Below are positions 42,378 through 51,092 of a DNA stretch of 64,000 bases, piece after piece. The stretch's first letter is position 1, and each line of letters begins with the position of its first letter. Origin of the DNA: RYN-230 sp963760405 (GTDB lineage Bacteria > Actinomycetota > Actinomycetes > Streptosporangiales > Streptosporangiaceae); NCBI GenBank assembly GCA_963760405.1, contig CAVXCV010000002.1:372001-436000 (forward strand), in the 5' to 3' direction. The notes under the pieces were generated by a model. That model had not been told where the DNA came from, searched no databases, and saw nothing but the letters and a program-made list of their open reading frames with translations. The position numbers and the translations under genes are program-made.

Positions 42378-44693
42378 GTGCCTGGCTCATCTCGCTCCCC
42401 CAGCCCCGGCACCCGGCTGGGCGCACTCAGCACCCTCGGCCGCGGCTGTCACCGGCACCGCTGGCTCACCCTGGCCAGCTGGCTGCTGGGGGTGGCCTGC
42501 CTGATCACACTGTGGACTCAGTTCGGCGCCCCAGCCCAAGACAGCTTCACTGGCAGCGACCCCGGGCAGGCCGTGCTCGACCAGCACTTCCACCGGCAGT
42601 CCGGGGACACCCTGACCCTGGCCATCCAGGCCGCCGGGCCGGTCCGGTCCGCCGCTGTCCAGGCCCGGGTGGACCGCGTGCTGGCCACCTACCGCCGGGC
42701 GCCGCACGTCACCGCCGTGACCGGCCCTTACCAGGCAAGCGGCCGGATCTCCCGGGATGGGCGGATCGGTTTCGGGACCATCCAGTTCGGCATCCCGGGG
42801 AGCGAGATCAGCAACACCGAAGCGCTTGCGTTGATGCACGTCGCGAGAGCAGCGTCCGGCAGTCACGTTTCCTTCTACCTGGGTGGGGACGTGGTGGATC
42901 TGGCCGAGACCCCGTACGGCGGCCCAACCGAGGGAGTGGGCGTGCTGGCCGCGGCGATCGTGCTGCTGATCGCGTTCGGCTCGCTGCTGGCCATGGGACT
43001 GCCAGTGCTCACCGCCGTGCTCGGCATCGGCGCCGGGCTGTCGCTGATCGCGCTGCTCGGGCATGTCTTCCCGGCGCCCTCGTTCGCCCCGATCGTGGCC
43101 TCGATGATCGGCCTCGGGGTGGGTGTCGATTACGCGCTGTTCATCGTGAGCCGGTTCCGTGAGACGCTGCGGGAGCGGCGGGCCGCGGGTTCCGCGGTCG
43201 CGTCCGAGGAAGCCACGGTCATCGCCATGCGCACCGCCGGGCGGACGGTGCTCATCGCGGGCAGCACCGTGATCATCGGCATGCTGGGGCTGTTCGTGCT
43301 GCGCCAGCCGTTGCTGAACGGGGTGGCCATCGCCGCGGCGGCCACGGTGGGGATGGTGCTGCTCGGCTCGCTCACCCTGCTGCCCGCGCTGCTCGGCTTC
43401 ACCGGCACCCGGCTCGCCCGGCCGTCGCGGGTGCGGCCGCCGCACTGGCTGCGGCGTCCCCGGCCGGAGGGCGCCCCTAGGCGGCCAGAGCATGCCCCTG
43501 GCCACGGGAGGCGCCCCGCAGGGGTGTCTCCCGTGGCCAGCGATCCCGGGGGGATTCCGGGGGGTCGCCCCCCCGGACTCGCAGAGCGGTGGGCCGCGGT
43601 CATCCAGCGGCGGCCGCTGATCGCCGCCATCCTGTCCGCCGGGGTGCTGCTGGCGCTGGCCGCCCCGGCCCTCGGCATGAAGCTGAGCTTCCCTGATGAG
43701 TCCGCTGAGGCGCGCGGGACCATGGGGTACGCCAGCTACGCCACCATGGCCCGCGGCTTCGGGCCCGGCTTCGACGCGCCGCTGATCATCGCCGCGACGT
43801 TGCCGTCCCCGGGCGCCAGCACCGCCCGGCTGGTGGACGCGATCGGCGCCACCCCCGGGGTCGCGCAGGTCCGGCCGGCCGTGCTGAGCCAGGACGGGCA
43901 GGCCGCCATGATCATCGCCTACCCGGCCACCGGCGAGCAGGACCCGGCTACCAACGCCCTGGTCAACCAGGTCCGGGGGCAGGTGCTGCCGCAGGCCACC
44001 GCGGGCACCGGCATCCGGGCCTACGTGACCGGGCCGAACGCGGGCAACGTGGCGTTCGCGAACCTGGTCGGCCAGCGGCTGCCCTGGCTGGTGGCAGTGG
44101 TCGTGCTGCTATCCACGCTGCTGCTGGTGGTGATGTTCCGGTCGGTCACGGTCGCGGTGAAGGCCGCGGTGATGAACCTGCTGTCCATCTCGGCCGCCTA
44201 CGGAGTGCTCACCCTGATCGTGCAGCACGGCTGGCTGGGCCGGGTCTTCGGGTTCCCCGAGCGGATGCCGATCACCACCTGGGTGCCGATGTTCCTGTTC
44301 GTCATCTTGTTCGGGCTGTCCATGGACTACGAGGTGTTCCTGCTGTCCCGGATCCGCGAGTTCTACGACGCCACCGGCGACAACGCCACCTCGGTGGCGC
44401 GTGGCCTGGCCAGCACCGCCCGGGTGATCACCGCGGCCGCGGCGATCATGGTGGTCGTGTTCCTGTCCTTCGTGCTCGGCGCGAACGTCTCGGTGAAGCA
44501 GATCGGCCTGGGCCTGGCTGCGGCGGTGCTGCTGGACGCGACCGTGGTGCGGATGGTGCTGGTGCCCGCGGTGATGGAACTCCTGGGCCAGGCCAACTGG
44601 TGGCTGCCCCGGCCGCTGGCCCGGATACTGCCGAGGACCGCGCTGCCCGAGGCCCAGCCCGGGACCGAGCCTGTCCCCTCCCAGCTGGTCTGA
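42378..44693 (+). CDS. MMPL-family (RND) transporter
   Basis: A 771-aa membrane protein with two homologous halves, each one helix, a large outer domain and five helices. Visible features are GVDYALFIVSRFRE in half 1 and FGLSMDYEVFLLSRIREFYD in half 2, which carry the proton-relay Asp-Tyr pairs of MMPL proteins. A Pro/Gly-rich loop (about 43440-43590) joins the halves. MMPL proteins export lipids, siderophores or drugs; the substrate is unknown. GTG at 42378 follows GAGGAGACC. It lies between a two-component pair and a LysR regulator. Confidence 0.93.
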   Translation: MPGSSRSPSPGTRLGALSTLGRGCHRHRWLTLASWLLGVACLITLWTQFGAPAQDSFTGSDPGQAVLDQHFHRQSGDTLTLAIQAAGPVRSAAVQARVDRVLATYRRAPHVTAVTGPYQASGRISRDGRIGFGTIQFGIPGSEISNTEALALMHVARAASGSHVSFYLGGDVVDLAETPYGGPTEGVGVLAAAIVLLIAFGSLLAMGLPVLTAVLGIGAGLSLIALLGHVFPAPSFAPIVASMIGLGVGVDYALFIVSRFRETLRERRAAGSAVASEEATVIAMRTAGRTVLIAGSTVIIGMLGLFVLRQPLLNGVAIAAAATVGMVLLGSLTLLPALLGFTGTRLARPSRVRPPHWLRRPRPEGAPRRPEHAPGHGRRPAGVSPVASDPGGIPGGRPPGLAERWAAVIQRRPLIAAILSAGVLLALAAPALGMKLSFPDESAEARGTMGYASYATMARGFGPGFDAPLIIAATLPSPGASTARLVDAIGATPGVAQVRPAVLSQDGQAAMIIAYPATGEQDPATNALVNQVRGQVLPQATAGTGIRAYVTGPNAGNVAFANLVGQRLPWLVAVVVLLSTLLLVVMFRSVTVAVKAAVMNLLSISAAYGVLTLIVQHGWLGRVFGFPERMPITTWVPMFLFVILFGLSMDYEVFLLSRIREFYDATGDNATSVARGLASTARVITAAAAIMVVVFLSFVLGANVSVKQIGLGLAAAVLLDATVVRMVLVPAVMELLGQANWWLPRPLARILPRTALPEAQPGTEPVPSQLV

Positions 44694-44735
44694 TAGGCGG
44701 TCAACGTTACTGAGAGGTAATGAATCGAGCCGATC

Positions 44736-44741
44736 TATAAT
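44736..44741 (+). promoter_or_regulatory. -10 box TATAAT of a probable leaderless transcript
   Basis: A perfect TATAAT ends six bases before the LysR-gene ATG at 44748. There is no room for a ribosome site, so a leaderless mRNA is likely. Confidence 0.65.
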
Positions 44742-44747
44742 TGCCGG

Positions 44748-45695
44748 ATGCTGGACGTGACCAGGCTCCGCGTACTGGTTGCGGTGGCCCGGCACGGCTC
44801 GGTGACGGCCGCGGCCCGGGCGCTCAACTATGCCCAGCCGTCGGTCAGCCATCACCTGTCCCGACTGGAGGCGGAGACCGGGGCGCTGCTCACCCAGCGG
44901 GCCGGCCGGGGTGTGCGGCTGACCGACGCCGGGCGGCTGCTCGCCGAGCGGGCCGAGGAGATCCTGGGCCGGCTCGACGCGGCCGAGAACGAGCTCGCCG
45001 CGCACGTGGGCCTACGGGCGGGCCGGATCCGGCTGGCCGCCTTCCCGTCCGCGCTCAGCACGATCGTGCCCGCGGCCGCGGCCCGGCTGGAGGCGGAGAA
45101 CCCGGGCATCGACCTCACCCTGACCGAAGCCGAGCCGCCGGAAGCGGCGCGCATGCTCCGGGCTGGTTACGTGGACGTAGCCCTGGTGTTCCGTCACTTC
45201 CAGGACGGGGTGACGGTCAGCCCGCCCGCGGATACCGACGACGGCACCCGGGCCCAGCTGCTCCTCGACGACCCCATTCACCTGGTCACCCGGGCGGCCG
45301 ATGCGCCGCTGCCCGCGCAGCCCGCGCTGCGTGACTACGCCGACCAGCGCTGGATCGGCGGGTGCGAGCGCTGCCGCAGCTACCTGATCTGGCAGTGCGA
45401 GCTGGCCGGGTTCACCCCGAAGATCGCGTTCACCACGGACGACTTCGTAGCCGTGCAGGCGTTGGTGGCGGCCGGGCTGGGCATCACCACCCTGCCCGGG
45501 CTGGCCCTGCGCGCCGCGCGCCATCCGGGCATCCAGGCCGCCCCGCTGCCCGGATCGCACCGGCATGTGCTCGCGGTCACCTACGGCGCGGAACTGGCGG
45601 CCCCAGCGGTGATGAGGCTGCTGGACGTGCTCGCGCTGACCGTCGGCAGCCGGGACTGCCAGGCCCAGGATCAGGGCGCACCCGCTCACCGCTGA
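44748..45695 (+). CDS. LysR-family transcriptional regulator
   Basis: A 315-aa regulator. The N-terminal HTH is LRVLVAVARHGSVTAAARALNYAQPSVSHHLSRLEAETG. The effector domain (about residues 90-300) has LRAGRIRLAAFPSALSTIVP and GLGITTLPGL. Two Cys in GCERCRSYLIWQC may matter for sensing. The target is unknown; the MMPL gene, on the same strand just upstream, is not divergent from it as LysR targets usually are. Confidence 0.92.
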   Translation: MLDVTRLRVLVAVARHGSVTAAARALNYAQPSVSHHLSRLEAETGALLTQRAGRGVRLTDAGRLLAERAEEILGRLDAAENELAAHVGLRAGRIRLAAFPSALSTIVPAAAARLEAENPGIDLTLTEAEPPEAARMLRAGYVDVALVFRHFQDGVTVSPPADTDDGTRAQLLLDDPIHLVTRAADAPLPAQPALRDYADQRWIGGCERCRSYLIWQCELAGFTPKIAFTTDDFVAVQALVAAGLGITTLPGLALRAARHPGIQAAPLPGSHRHVLAVTYGAELAAPAVMRLLDVLALTVGSRDCQAQDQGAPAHR

Positions 45696-45908
45696 CCGGG
45701 TGGTACTCCGCCGGTGTCCCGGCCGCCAGGACGCCGGTGTCCCGGCCGCCAGAGGCGCCGGAGGCGCCGGCCAGGAACGTGAGCAGGATCTGGTGCAGCA
45801 GACTCCGGCGCGGGTTCAGCCGCCGTACGGTACAAGTAAGCCAGTGCACCGGCTGCCGGACACGCCGGGGTGCCGATGCTGGCGGGCGAGCCGGGAGGAG
45901 AGGCAGGA

Positions 45909-46526
45909 ATGACGCGCATGCTGGCACGCACCGGCCGGACCGCTGCCGCCTTCCTCGCCGCGGTCATCCTGACTGGCTGTCACTTCGCGGTCGTCCCGCC
46001 CAAGCCGCACGCATCGGCGAGCGGGAATCCCGCCGCGGGCGCAGCACCGGGTGAAACGCCGGGCGCGGCGGCCAGTGCCACGATGGCTAACCCGTACAGC
46101 GACCGGCTCGCGGACGCGCCCGCGCTGCTGGTTCAGTGCGCGGTGGACCAGGCCGGCCTGCGCCCGGGCACCAGCCTCGACTGGTTCAGCCGCGGCCAGG
46201 TGACGGTCAACACCACCAACGCGCTGAACTTCACCACCTGGTGGGCCACGCACAACAAGCCGGGACCGTATCCGCTGACCTTCCTCATCGCCGGGCACCG
46301 CACCCATTACCTGGAATTCGGCACCACCTGGGTCACCCGGGACGGCCAATGGGTGCCCAGGTACACCGGCAACAACGATCCCCGGGCGCTGCGCTACTCG
46401 CTGGGCGCCTGGGCCACCTGGACGGCGCTGAACGGCAAGCTGCCCCCTGCGGTCTGCGGCATCTCGGCGACCGCTGGCCAGCTCCAGCAACAGGTTTTCG
46501 GCAGTTCCACGCCCAACCCATGGTGA
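45909..46526 (+). CDS. Putative lipoprotein of unknown function
   Basis: A 205-aa protein. The signal peptide (RTAAAFLAAVILTGC) ends in the lipobox LTGC with Cys near residue 26. An Ala/Gly/Pro-rich spacer follows, then a compact domain with ALLVQCAVDQAGLRPG, LNFTTWWATHNKPGPYPLTF and a C-terminal PPAVCGI, suggesting a disulfide. No known enzyme motif. GAGGAGAGGCAGGA precedes the ATG at 45909. Confidence 0.75.
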   Translation: MTRMLARTGRTAAAFLAAVILTGCHFAVVPPKPHASASGNPAAGAAPGETPGAAASATMANPYSDRLADAPALLVQCAVDQAGLRPGTSLDWFSRGQVTVNTTNALNFTTWWATHNKPGPYPLTFLIAGHRTHYLEFGTTWVTRDGQWVPRYTGNNDPRALRYSLGAWATWTALNGKLPPAVCGISATAGQLQQQVFGSSTPNPW

Positions 46527-46609
46527 TCATCGCCCAGTAAGGTGGCACCTAGGGTAAGCCGGAAAGACTGGTCGGCGCTCGTGCCCGCGCGGGGAAGGAA
46601 CGCAGTCCA

Positions 46610-47988
46610 GTGCCGGTTGCTGCCGAGCTGCTGATCTTCCTGGCCGGGACCGCGATCAGCCTGGCCACCAGCTACCTGCTGGTCACCAGGCTGGAGCGGA
46701 TCGGCGAGCGGCTCGGCCTGTCCGAGGCGCTGCTCGGCGTGCTGGCTGCCCTGGCCGCGGACGCACCAGAAATCACCTCGGCGGTCGCTGCCCTGTCCCA
46801 GCACCAGCAGAAGGTCGGCGCGGGCGTCATCATCGGCTCGAATGTGTTCAACCTCGCCGCGTTGCTGGGCCTGGGCGCCCTGGTGGCCGGGAGCATCGCC
46901 CTGCACCGCAAGGTGGTCCTGCTCGGCGGGGTGGTCGGGCTCTGGGTCGCGGCCGTCTGCCTGATCACCACGACCGGTGCCATCCCCCCGGCCGCGGGCC
47001 TGGCTGCGGTGCTCCTGGTGTTGCTGCCGTACCTGATCATCCTCGGCGTGGGCCGGGACCGGCTGGGCCGCCTGCCGATAGCCCGCCGCTGGCAATCATG
47101 GCTGGCGGTGGCCATCTCCGAGGAGGAGCAGGAACTCGACGAGATCATCCACCCGCCGCACGGCCGCCGCGTGGACGTGCTGCTGGCCGTCGCCGCCCTG
47201 GTCGTCGTGGTGCTGGCCAGCGTGGCCATGGAACGGGCAGCGACCGCGCTCGGCAGCCACTTCGGGGTGCCGCAGATCATCACCGGCGGGGTGGTGCTGG
47301 CCGCGGTGACCAGCCTGCCGAACGCGGTGGCGGCCGTGTACCTGGCGGCCCGCGGCCGCGGCGCCGCGATGCTGTCCACCACGCTGAACAGCAACGCGCT
47401 CAACGTCACGGCCGGGCTGCTGCTGCCCGCCAGCATCACCGGGCTGGGCCCGCCGTCGGGCACCTCGGTGCTCATCGCCGTGTGGTACCTGGGCATGACC
47501 GCCGCCGCCATCGCCTTTGCCTACCGGGACAGCGGGGTGCGCCGCGCCACCGGCGCCTTCATCATCGGCTGCTATCTGGTCTTCCTTGGCTCACTGCTGG
47601 CCACGGCGCACTCCGCCGCACCCGGGCTGCGGATCACTGTGGTGCCGCTGCTGGTCACCGCCGTGGCCGGGGCCGCTGGGCTGACCCGCCGCCCCGGCCG
47701 CACCCGCGCCGATGCTGGCCAGCCAGCGGCCGGGCAGTCGGCGTCCGGGCAGTCGGCGGAAGGGCAGCCGGCGGAAGGGCAGCCGGCGTCCGGGCAGTCG
47801 GCGGAAGGGCAGCCGGCGGAAGGGCAGCCGGCGCCGGGCAGTCGGCGGAAGGGCAGCCGGCGGAAGGGCAGCCGGCGCCCGGGCAGTCGGCGGAAGGGCA
47901 GCCGGCGGAAGGGCAGCCGGCGCCCGGGCAGCCAGCCCAGGGTCAGCGCCCGGGCTCCACGACCACGTCCGACGACAGCAGCTCGTAG
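46610..47988 (+). CDS. Na+/Ca2+ (CaCA-type) exchanger-like protein with Gln/Ala/Pro repeat tail
   Basis: The core (about residues 1-365) has ten to eleven helices in two halves, with the alpha-repeat signatures AALAADAPEITSAVAAL plus GSNVFNLAALLGLGALV, and VTSLPNAVAAVYLA plus LNSNALNVTAGLLLP. These match cation/Ca2+ antiporters. A cytoplasmic tail of 15-bp tandem repeats follows (GQSAEGQPAEGQPAS units, about 47731-47939). Near 47831-47837 one C is missing relative to the other repeat units, which shifts the frame. As written, the frame would run antisense through the next gene to 48649. Repaired, it ends at 47988 (PGSTTTSDDSSS), which I prefer. The transported ion is not known. GTG start at 46610. 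Confidence 0.82.
47731..47939 (+). repeat. 15-bp tandem repeat array
   Basis: About 13-14 monomers such as GGGCAGCCGGCGGAA are arranged in a 45-bp higher-order pattern (two GGAA-ending units, then one TCC- or CCC-ending unit). They encode the exchanger tail. Confidence 0.85.
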
Positions 47989-48980
47989 GCGTCCAGATCG
48001 ACCTCGCCTGAGCGGTCGCTCGCCGCGCCGAGCGCCACGGCGTGCCGCAGCGCATCCGGCCACGACCAGCCCTGGACCGCCACGGGCAGCAGGCCGGCCA
48101 CGACCGCCTCACCGGACAGCTCGAGGCCGGGGACATCCTCCAGCGCCGCCCGCCATTCCTGGCTGGCCGTGGCGGCGGTCACGGCGGCCCCGGACACCAT
48201 GGCGGCGGCCTGTGCACCGCGGCCGACCAGGCCGGCCGGGGTCACGCCCGCGCCCGGCGGCACCTCCTTCCCGGCTGGCGCCGCCTTCCCCGCTGGCGCC
48301 GCATTCCCCGCTGGCGCCGCATTCCCCGCTGGCGCCGCATTCCCCGCTGGCGCCGCATTCCCCGCTGGCGCCGCATTCCCCGCTGGCGCCGCATTCCCCG
48401 CTGGCGCCGCCTTCCCCGCTGGCACTGCGGGCAGGACCAGCGCGGGATGCCGGGACAGGCTGCGCCACAGCACCGGGCCGCTGGCATGGACGATCGCTGG
48501 CACCCCGGCCTCGGCCGCGTAGCTGGTCAGCGACGCGTAGATGTCCGGCGGCAGGCCGGCCGGCAGCCCGCCGCTCAGCACGACCGCGGCCGCCCCCTGC
48601 ACCAGCTTGCGATACTCCGCGGCGAGGCGGCCCAGTTCCTCGGTGGTGATGAACGGCGCGGGCTCACTCAGCTGCGTGCTGCGCTCGCCGTCGGCCTCCA
48701 CGACCTCGATCAACCGCCGCGACTCCCGGCCGATCCTGGTAAACGCCGTCGGTACCCCCGACCTGGCCAGGTCGGACTCGATCAGGTCGGCCGCACCGCC
48801 GCCCGCGAAACCAGCCGCCAGCACGTCCTCGCCCAGCGCGGCGAGCAGCCTGGACACGGCCAGGCCGCCTCCGCCCGCCCGGCAGCTCATCTGGCTGACC
48901 GCGTTCGGGCCGCCCCAGGAGATCCGGTCGGCCTCGTAGGTCACCCGCAGGGTGGCGTTCAGCGTGACGGTGAGGATCAC
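47943..48980 (-). CDS. PfkB-family carbohydrate kinase-like protein, degenerate
   Basis: A 345-aa protein with the fold of 1-phosphofructokinase/tagatose-6-phosphate kinases: VILTVTLNATLRVTYEADRI, RAGGGGLAVSRLLAALG, VVLSGGLPAGLPPDIYASL and WPDALRHAVALGAA. Key positions are changed. The GGKG-N substrate motif reads GGGGLAV. The GAGD catalytic site reads SGEA (ELSGEAVVAGLL), so the catalytic Asp is replaced by Glu. In addition, about 55 residues of AAPAGN repeats (48261-48428) are inserted before the C-terminal part. It may be inactive or have a new role. The GTG start overlaps the stop of the FMN reductase gene (GTGA at 48977). Its 3' end overlaps the exchanger tail by 46 bases. Confidence 0.8.
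   Translation of the reverse strand: MILTVTLNATLRVTYEADRISWGGPNAVSQMSCRAGGGGLAVSRLLAALGEDVLAAGFAGGGAADLIESDLARSGVPTAFTRIGRESRRLIEVVEADGERSTQLSEPAPFITTEELGRLAAEYRKLVQGAAAVVLSGGLPAGLPPDIYASLTSYAAEAGVPAIVHASGPVLWRSLSRHPALVLPAVPAGKAAPAGNAAPAGNAAPAGNAAPAGNAAPAGNAAPAGNAAPAGKAAPAGKEVPPGAGVTPAGLVGRGAQAAAMVSGAAVTAATASQEWRAALEDVPGLELSGEAVVAGLLPVAVQGWSWPDALRHAVALGAASDRSGEVDLDAYELLSSDVVVEPGR
48266..48428 (-). repeat. 18-bp tandem repeat array inside the PfkB-like gene
   Basis: Six identical copies of GGCGCCGCATTCCCCGCT, flanked by variant copies (nine units in all), encode AAPAGN or AAPAGK hexapeptides. The array keeps the reading frame. Confidence 0.88.
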
Positions 48981-49429
48981 GGGGCGAGGTCCACTGCCAT
49001 GGTGGCGCCCAGCTCCCAGCACGCTTCCAGGTCGGCCCGGCCAGGCTCGCCGAGCACGGTGACCACCGGCCGGGCCTGCCGCCAGCGCAGCCCGGTCGTG
49101 ATCGACTCCACCGCCCGCACCGCCCCGCCGGTGTCCAGGTTGCCGTGCACGTACAGCGCATACGGACGGCCCTGGGTGGCTGACAGGCAGGGATAGTAGA
49201 TACCGTCGAAGAAATGCTTGAGCGCGCCGGACATGTAGCCGATATTGGCCGGGGTGCCGAGCAGGTAGCCGTCGGCGCTGAGCACGTCCACCGCGGACGC
49301 GGTCAGCGCGGGCCGGGCCAGGACCTCGACGCCCTCGATCTCGTCGTTACCCGCACCGGCCAGCACGGCCTCCAGCATCGCCTGCAACGACGGCGAGGAC
49401 GTGTGGTGCACGACCAGGAGCCGGGTCAT
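48977..49429 (-). CDS. Flavodoxin-like NAD(P)H-dependent FMN reductase
   Basis: A 150-aa flavodoxin-fold protein. The phosphate-binding loop is HHTSSPSLQAM, and TPANIGYMSGALKHFFDG binds the flavin ring. This pattern is seen in small NADPH-dependent FMN reductases of actinobacteria. It is coupled to the PfkB-like gene downstream (overlapping stop and start), so the two are co-expressed. The electron acceptor is unknown. Confidence 0.87.
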   Translation of the reverse strand: MTRLLVVHHTSSPSLQAMLEAVLAGAGNDEIEGVEVLARPALTASAVDVLSADGYLLGTPANIGYMSGALKHFFDGIYYPCLSATQGRPYALYVHGNLDTGGAVRAVESITTGLRWRQARPVVTVLGEPGRADLEACWELGATMAVDLAP

Positions 49430-49444
49430 CGCCCTGGGCCGGGC

Positions 49445-49505
49445 TGGCCTGGGCCTGGCCGACCTGGCCGACCTGGCCGACCGGGCTGGCCTGGCCGACT
49501 GTGCG
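49445..49505. repeat. CTGGCC-rich 9-bp minisatellite
   Basis: Copies and variants of CTGGCCGAC and GGGCTGGCC fill the space between the divergent FMN reductase and DUF3054 genes. Their effect on the two promoters is unknown. Confidence 0.6.
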
Positions 49506-49565
49506 GGCCGCGATCAAGCACCTGGGCAGTGTACGCCCGAGCCTGCCAGGCGTAGCCGACCGCAC

Positions 49566-49571
49566 TAGCCT
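49566..49571 (+). promoter_or_regulatory. -10 box of a probable leaderless transcript
   Basis: TAGCCT ends seven bases before the ATG at 49579, a spacing that fits a leaderless mRNA and supports this start over the longer frame at 49501. Confidence 0.4.
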
Positions 49572-49578
49572 GGCGGGC

Positions 49579-49962
49579 ATGCGCCGCGTTGCCGCCGCCC
49601 TGGCGGATTTCTGCTGTGTCCTGCTGTTCGTACTGATCGGCCGGGCTAATCACCACGACGGAGGCGGCCTGGCCGGGCTCGGCAGCACCCTGTGGCCGTT
49701 CGCCGTGGGCACCGCGGCCGGCCTGCTGATCACCCGGTTCTGGCGGCGGCCGGCCGCGCTGCTGCCGACCGGGGTGGGCGTGTGGCTGTGCACGGTGGTG
49801 ATCGGGATGATCCTGCGGGTCATCTCCGGCCAGGGCACCGCGGTCGCGTTCATCGGCGTGGCCCTGGCTTTTCTCGGCCTGTTCCAGCTCGGCTGGCGGG
49901 TCGCGGCTCAGTGGGTCTCCCGGTCCCGGCGGCCCCGGCCGCTGGGCCAGCTGCGTCGCTGA
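49579..49962 (+). CDS. DUF3054 family membrane protein
   Basis: A 127-aa protein with four helices and the DUF3054 features ADFCCVLLFVLIGRANH and WPFAVGTAAGLLITRFWRRP, then GVGVWLCTVVIGMILR. The family is nearly confined to actinobacteria and has no known role. The start ATG at 49579 fits the usual family start. Confidence 0.88.
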   Translation: MRRVAAALADFCCVLLFVLIGRANHHDGGGLAGLGSTLWPFAVGTAAGLLITRFWRRPAALLPTGVGVWLCTVVIGMILRVISGQGTAVAFIGVALAFLGLFQLGWRVAAQWVSRSRRPRPLGQLRR

Positions 49963-49982
49963 GGCGCCATCCAATCTGACAG

Positions 49983-50014
49983 TTGACACTAACGTTTGTC
50001 GTAACTAACGTTAG
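49983..50014 (+). promoter_or_regulatory. Promoter with overlapping operator of the VOC-ArsR operon
   Basis: TTGACA (49983-49988), a 17-base gap and TAACGT (50006-50011) make a near-consensus promoter. A palindrome CTAACGTTAG (50005-50014) covers the -10 box, and CTAACGTT recurs at 49989. This layout suits autorepression by the ArsR protein encoded in the operon. Confidence 0.65.
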
Positions 50015-50058
50015 CTAGGACGAACGAAATGAGAGGCAACGACCGAGAGGAATCAGTC

Positions 50059-50412
50059 ATGGGCCAGCCCGTCGCGTTTTTCGAAGTGATCAGTCCGGAT
50101 GCGGCCCGCGCGCAGAAGTTCTACGCGGAGCTGTTCGGCTGGCAGGTGGCCGCCGACCCCGCCATGGGCGGATATGGCCTGGTGGACACCGGGGCCGGGG
50201 AGGGTGCCATCGGCGGCGGCATCGGCACTGGCGAGCCCGGTGAGAAGGGCGTCAAGATCTACATGCGGGTGGACGACCTCGACGCCTACCTGGACCGGGC
50301 CGAGCAGCTCGGCGGTAAGCGGGTTGTCCCGCCCACCGACCTGCCAGGCGACTTCGGCCGGTTCGCGATCTTCACCGACCCGGACGGGAACGCTGTGGGA
50401 CTGTGGAGCTGA
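50059..50412 (+). CDS. VOC (glyoxalase/dioxygenase superfamily) protein
   Basis: A 117-aa single VOC domain: FFEVISPDAARAQKFYAELFGW, then VKIYMRVDDLDAYLDRAEQLG and a closing FAIFTDPDGNAVGLWS. Such proteins bind a metal or small ligand and include antibiotic-resistance and glyoxalase types; the substrate is unknown. The ATG at 50059 follows GAGAGG. An ATG at 50029 gives a longer, less likely form. The next gene starts inside its last codons. Confidence 0.88.
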   Translation: MGQPVAFFEVISPDAARAQKFYAELFGWQVAADPAMGGYGLVDTGAGEGAIGGGIGTGEPGEKGVKIYMRVDDLDAYLDRAEQLGGKRVVPPTDLPGDFGRFAIFTDPDGNAVGLWS

Positions 50413-50960
50413 GTATCCCGGCGGGCGGGCCGCCGGATCCAGCGGCCCGCCCGGCCCGCGACCCGGCAGCCCGCCCGCCACAGGCCCCCGCAGCCCACGC
50501 GACCGGCGCAGCCCACGCGACCGGCGCAGCCCACGCGACCGGCGCAGCCCCCGCGACCGGCGCAGCCCCCGCGACCGGCGCAGCCCCCGCGACCGGCGCC
50601 GGCCAGGCGGCTGACTCCGACCAGGCGGCCGACGAGGCACTCAAGGCGATCGCCGAACCCCGCCGCCGCGCCATCCTGCGGCTGGTCGCCCACGACGAAC
50701 TGGCCGCGGGCGAAATCGCCGCGGCGTTCGAGGTGACCAGGACCGCGGTCAGCCAGCACCTGACCGTGCTGAAGAACGCCGGGCTGCTCACCGAGCGCCG
50801 GGACGGCACCCGGCGGCTGTACCGGGCCCGCACCGAGGGATTGGCCGGGCTGCGGGAATTCCTCGACGAGATGTGGGCCACGTCGCTGGACACGGCCCGC
50901 CGGCTGGTCGAGGCCGAACGCGGGATATCCGGTGACGACCAGGCCGCCCGGGCCGGCTGA
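50403..50960 (+). CDS. ArsR-family repressor with repeat N-terminal extension
   Basis: A 185-aa protein. The winged-helix domain (about residues 75-165) has ALKAIAEPRRRAILRLVAHD, FEVTRTAVSQHLTVLKNAGL and RRDGTRRLYRA. The first 75 residues are low-complexity and include six 18-bp repeats (AHATGA/APATGA). GTG at 50403 overlaps the VOC stop. If translation starts later, the repeat would not be made, but no internal start is evident. It is the probable repressor of this VOC-ArsR-SRPBCC-YciI operon. Confidence 0.87.
   Translation: MELSIPAGGPPDPAARPARDPAARPPQAPAAHATGAAHATGAAHATGAAPATGAAPATGAAPATGAGQAADSDQAADEALKAIAEPRRRAILRLVAHDELAAGEIAAAFEVTRTAVSQHLTVLKNAGLLTERRDGTRRLYRARTEGLAGLREFLDEMWATSLDTARRLVEAERGISGDDQAARAG
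50490..50597 (+). repeat. Six 18-bp tandem repeats in the ArsR gene
   Basis: Units GCAGCCCACGCGACCGGC (three copies) and GCAGCCCCCGCGACCGGC (three copies) run head to tail in frame. Confidence 0.9.
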
Positions 50961-51092
50961 GCCGCCGGATAGCGCCGGCGGCGACGGCCAGCGGGCCGCG
51001 ATCGGCCGCTTGTGGCCACTGGTCCTGGACAGGTTCCGTGACTACCTGCACTGGACAGGTAAGCCAGCAACGGATTGTGCTGAGGAGAACGA

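Noticed and set aside
46610..48649. 679-aa version of the cation exchanger
   Set aside because: Past 47840 the reading turns into Arg/Pro-rich sequence antisense to the PfkB-like gene, caused by a one-base loss within the repeats. The alternative frame ends sensibly at 47988.
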